A stretch of DNA of 64,000 bases from Medicago truncatula (taxonomy: Eukaryota > Streptophyta > Magnoliopsida > Fabales > Fabaceae), in NCBI RefSeq assembly GCF_003473485.1, contig NC_053042.1, positions 47,765,762-47,829,761 on the forward strand, written 5' to 3'. Positions 61,762-64,000 of this stretch are shown here, one piece after another. The notes beneath the pieces are model-generated. The model was not told the DNA's origin and searched no databases. It was given only the letters and a program-made list of their open reading frames with translations. The stretch's first letter is position 1. Every line of letters starts with the position of its first letter. A program made the position numbers and the translations under genes.

Positions 61762-61892
61762 TGAGCTTAGCTCAGTTGGCAGAAATATTGCATTATATAT
61801 GCAAGGGTTGGGGTTTGAACCCGGACTCCACTTATTCACCTTTAAAAGATGAATTTCTAGCCATTAGCCTATTTGACCAAAAACAAAAAAAC
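61762..61892 (+). repeat. tRNA-derived SINE
   Basis: It opens TGAGCTTAGCTCAGTTGGCA (A-box), has GGGTTTGAACCCGGACTCC (B-box) near 61811, a body ending CCATTAGCCTATTTGACCAA and a poly-A. It is the best-preserved member of the family seen at 340-459 and 46141-46204. Confidence 0.75.
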
Positions 61893-64000
61893 AAAACAAG
61901 CTCGCAAAAAAACAAGCTAGAAGCATGTAGGGTCTGTATTATTTAACAGAACATAATCATGAAAAATGTGAGTGCTTTTTTTTGTGTTTCCGTACAAAAT
62001 GTTTTCAAAAAAATTTCCTTCTGCTTGGTGCAAAATTGCCTAAGAAAAAAAGCAAGAACAAAAACCATATAGAAGCCACACTAAGTAAGATGGTTTGACA
62101 AGTGTGATGATATTTTTCTTTAAAGCATATATGTCACAAATCATTAAAGAAAAATAAATCAAGTTCCTGAAACAAGTTTTGACATAAATCCTTACCAATC
62201 CCCTAAATAAATATCATTTAGTTGCCCCCTTTATAGGAAGAAAGTCTGAAACGGTCTCTAGTGTTAAATTGACATCCACATACCAATGTTTACATTAAAA
62301 AGACCAATATTAAAATCTTGACTTCCAAATAAGAAAGTTTCTTAGTTAGCTGCTATGACAGAAACCAAACAGATTATTTAATAGCAGTAACCAAGCAAGT
62401 TCTTTTGACCATTTGGCATAGTGTCCTGCTAACACAGTTATATTGTTGAAGATAATGTACAAATATGATCTATATGATAGAGATATGAGCGTAGAAAATG
62501 ACATTGACTACTAGTTAAATAGTTGAAAATATGCATAACTACTTAGAGCAAGTTTATTTGGTTATACTGAAATTAATACTTTTCTGCTAAGAAATGGAAC
62601 TAATAACACACTTTGATTCCATAATTCCATTAAATATTTAAGAATAGATTAAAAACTAGATAGACACATTTTCTACAACAAAGTTCTGGAAAATGTGGAC
62701 CTACATGACAAATAAATAACTGTATACAGCTTTTATATATCTAGAACAAATACAGGATGAATAAGGAATTATACTACATATTAATTCTTAAAATTCAGGC
62801 AACAAATTGAACAGAGTTTTGATGAATTGTAAGAAACAGGATGAATAAGGTATTATACTGCATATTAATTCTTAAAATGCAGGCAGCAAATTGAAAATGA
62901 TTTCCCAATATTATAAAGGAGACATCCCCAATAAGTTGTGTTGCGACTGTAATATTATTTTTCAAGCATATAACAACGTAAATATAATCTAAGAGTTTCT
63001 CTCATCACTGCCACTCAATAAATGCCACAATACTAGCTGCTTTTAATGGAAGCCTGTTCTAAATACTACCTGGATTTGCATGCAGGCTATTTTGTTGGTT
63101 CCAGACAAAGATTTAAGACTTAATCAATCTATCTATTTAATGACCGCTACTATCATGCAATCGTTTTCTACCATGTTCATTATATAAAGAGGAATTTTTT
63201 TTCTTTTTTTAATGTTGATCAATAATAGTGTTAGGTTTCTGGTAAGATGAAAAACTCAACACCATTTTAAAGGACTATTTGTCAACAGAAGAGCAATGAC
63301 TTTTCCAACATTTAATTATTCATAATTGAAGTTTTGTTCTTGACCTAAGGGGAATCTCAAGTTTTTATCAGTGTTTAGACTTGGTTTCTTAGCTTCATTT
63401 CTTTGAAGTTTGAACCATCTTAAACAGTTTTGACTATCATAAAAATTTAGGATTTACAGTTTCAATATCTAGCACAACAGACCATTTTTATACTTCAAAT
63501 GGGTCATACAAGGGTATGTGTAAGGCAGGCCATGCTGACATGGACACCGTCATGTAAATGTGATATTTTATTTCCTTGTTGAAATTAAATGGTACTAACC
63601 TAAAAATTGTATTTTGTGCTCTCTTTATATCTCTTTATCTCTATCTCTTTTGGTTTATTATTTAGCATTGTTCAGAAGTTTTGTCTGAAGAGAAGCTTTA
63701 GTTAAGGATATTGCTTTCAGCAGCCCAAAACTGAACAATGTTCACAAAATGAATGTTCACAAGTTACCTAAGGTCTAAATCCCTATGCCACAATATTAAA
63801 ACAGTATTAGGGAAAATGACTCATTAATCTATGTGCATATAGATTGGACATATATTTGCATATTGGAAAACAAAATGGTTTTACAATCTTGTGATGTGGA
63901 CTGAATATCTCATCACATCTAAACAAGTTGCAGCTACACAACATACTTCGCAAGTCTATGTATATTTTAGTACCTATTTCCAATGAATGATAGATAACAA
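61893..64000. other. Gene-free AT-rich right end
   Basis: Apart from the duplication at 62748-62895 I see no gene, RNA or transposon. The window may end inside an intergenic region or a long intron of a gene beyond the edge. Confidence 0.4.
62748..62895. repeat. Direct duplication of about 60 bp
   Basis: CAGGATGAATAAGGAATTAT..TTAATTCTTAAAATTCAGGC (from about 62752) is repeated with few changes from about 62838 (CAGGATGAATAAGGTATTAT..TTCTTAAAATGCAGGC). Each is followed by a similar AGCAAATTGAA phrase. Confidence 0.75.

Overview
The window is nuclear DNA from a legume. It is AT-rich, with intron-split genes, plant LINEs, tRNA-derived SINEs and many small inverted-repeat elements. The chalcone synthases are nearly identical to what I remember of alfalfa CHS2, which points to the Trifolieae/IRLC group (Medicago, Trifolium, Melilotus). 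I cannot name the species from the sequence alone.

Layout. From 1 to about 20.8 kb there is a tandem array of four intact, same-strand chalcone synthase (CHS) genes, here CHS1 to CHS4. Each has two exons, the same 122-bp intron at the conserved Cys60 codon, and 389 codons. The spacers are a mosaic of duplicated blocks: a 3' flanking block after CHS1, CHS3 and CHS4; a second block before CHS3 and between CHS3 and CHS4; a dead piece of the neighbouring carboxypeptidase gene between CHS1 and CHS2; and a LINE between CHS3 and CHS4 with a 14-bp target-site duplication. From 22.2 to 24.4 kb lies a broken leucine-rich-repeat receptor-like protein gene. From 31.9 down to 25.2 kb (minus strand) is a complete 15-exon carboxypeptidase D/SOL1-type gene of 491 codons. 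From 32 to 46 kb I see no gene, only repeats: long-TIR Mutator-like elements (one nested in another), Stowaway-like MITEs, LINE debris and an (AT)n microsatellite. From 47.3 to 55.3 kb is a complete GIGANTEA gene (13 coding exons, 1177 aa). From 57.1 to 58.7 kb is a complete 40S ribosomal protein S18 gene (4 exons, 152 aa). The last 5 kb is repeats and unassigned sequence.

How it fits together. The CHS array makes the first committed enzyme of flavonoid and isoflavonoid synthesis. Coding sequences have been homogenised between copies while promoters differ: CHS2 and CHS4 carry a perfect CACGTG G-box, CHS1 a one-base variant, and CHS3 has lost that part. SOL1 (peptide processing), GIGANTEA (clock and flowering) and RPS18 (translation) are unrelated single genes next to the array.

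I did not find a convincing new biological system. The most notable points are the SOL1 3' fragment carried into the CHS array, where read-through from CHS1 would be antisense to SOL1; the mosaic origin of CHS4; promoter divergence among near-identical enzymes; and a SINE that supplies a G-box upstream of GIGANTEA. Exon borders were placed by hand from GT/AG sites and reading phase; every predicted coding sequence closes in frame.
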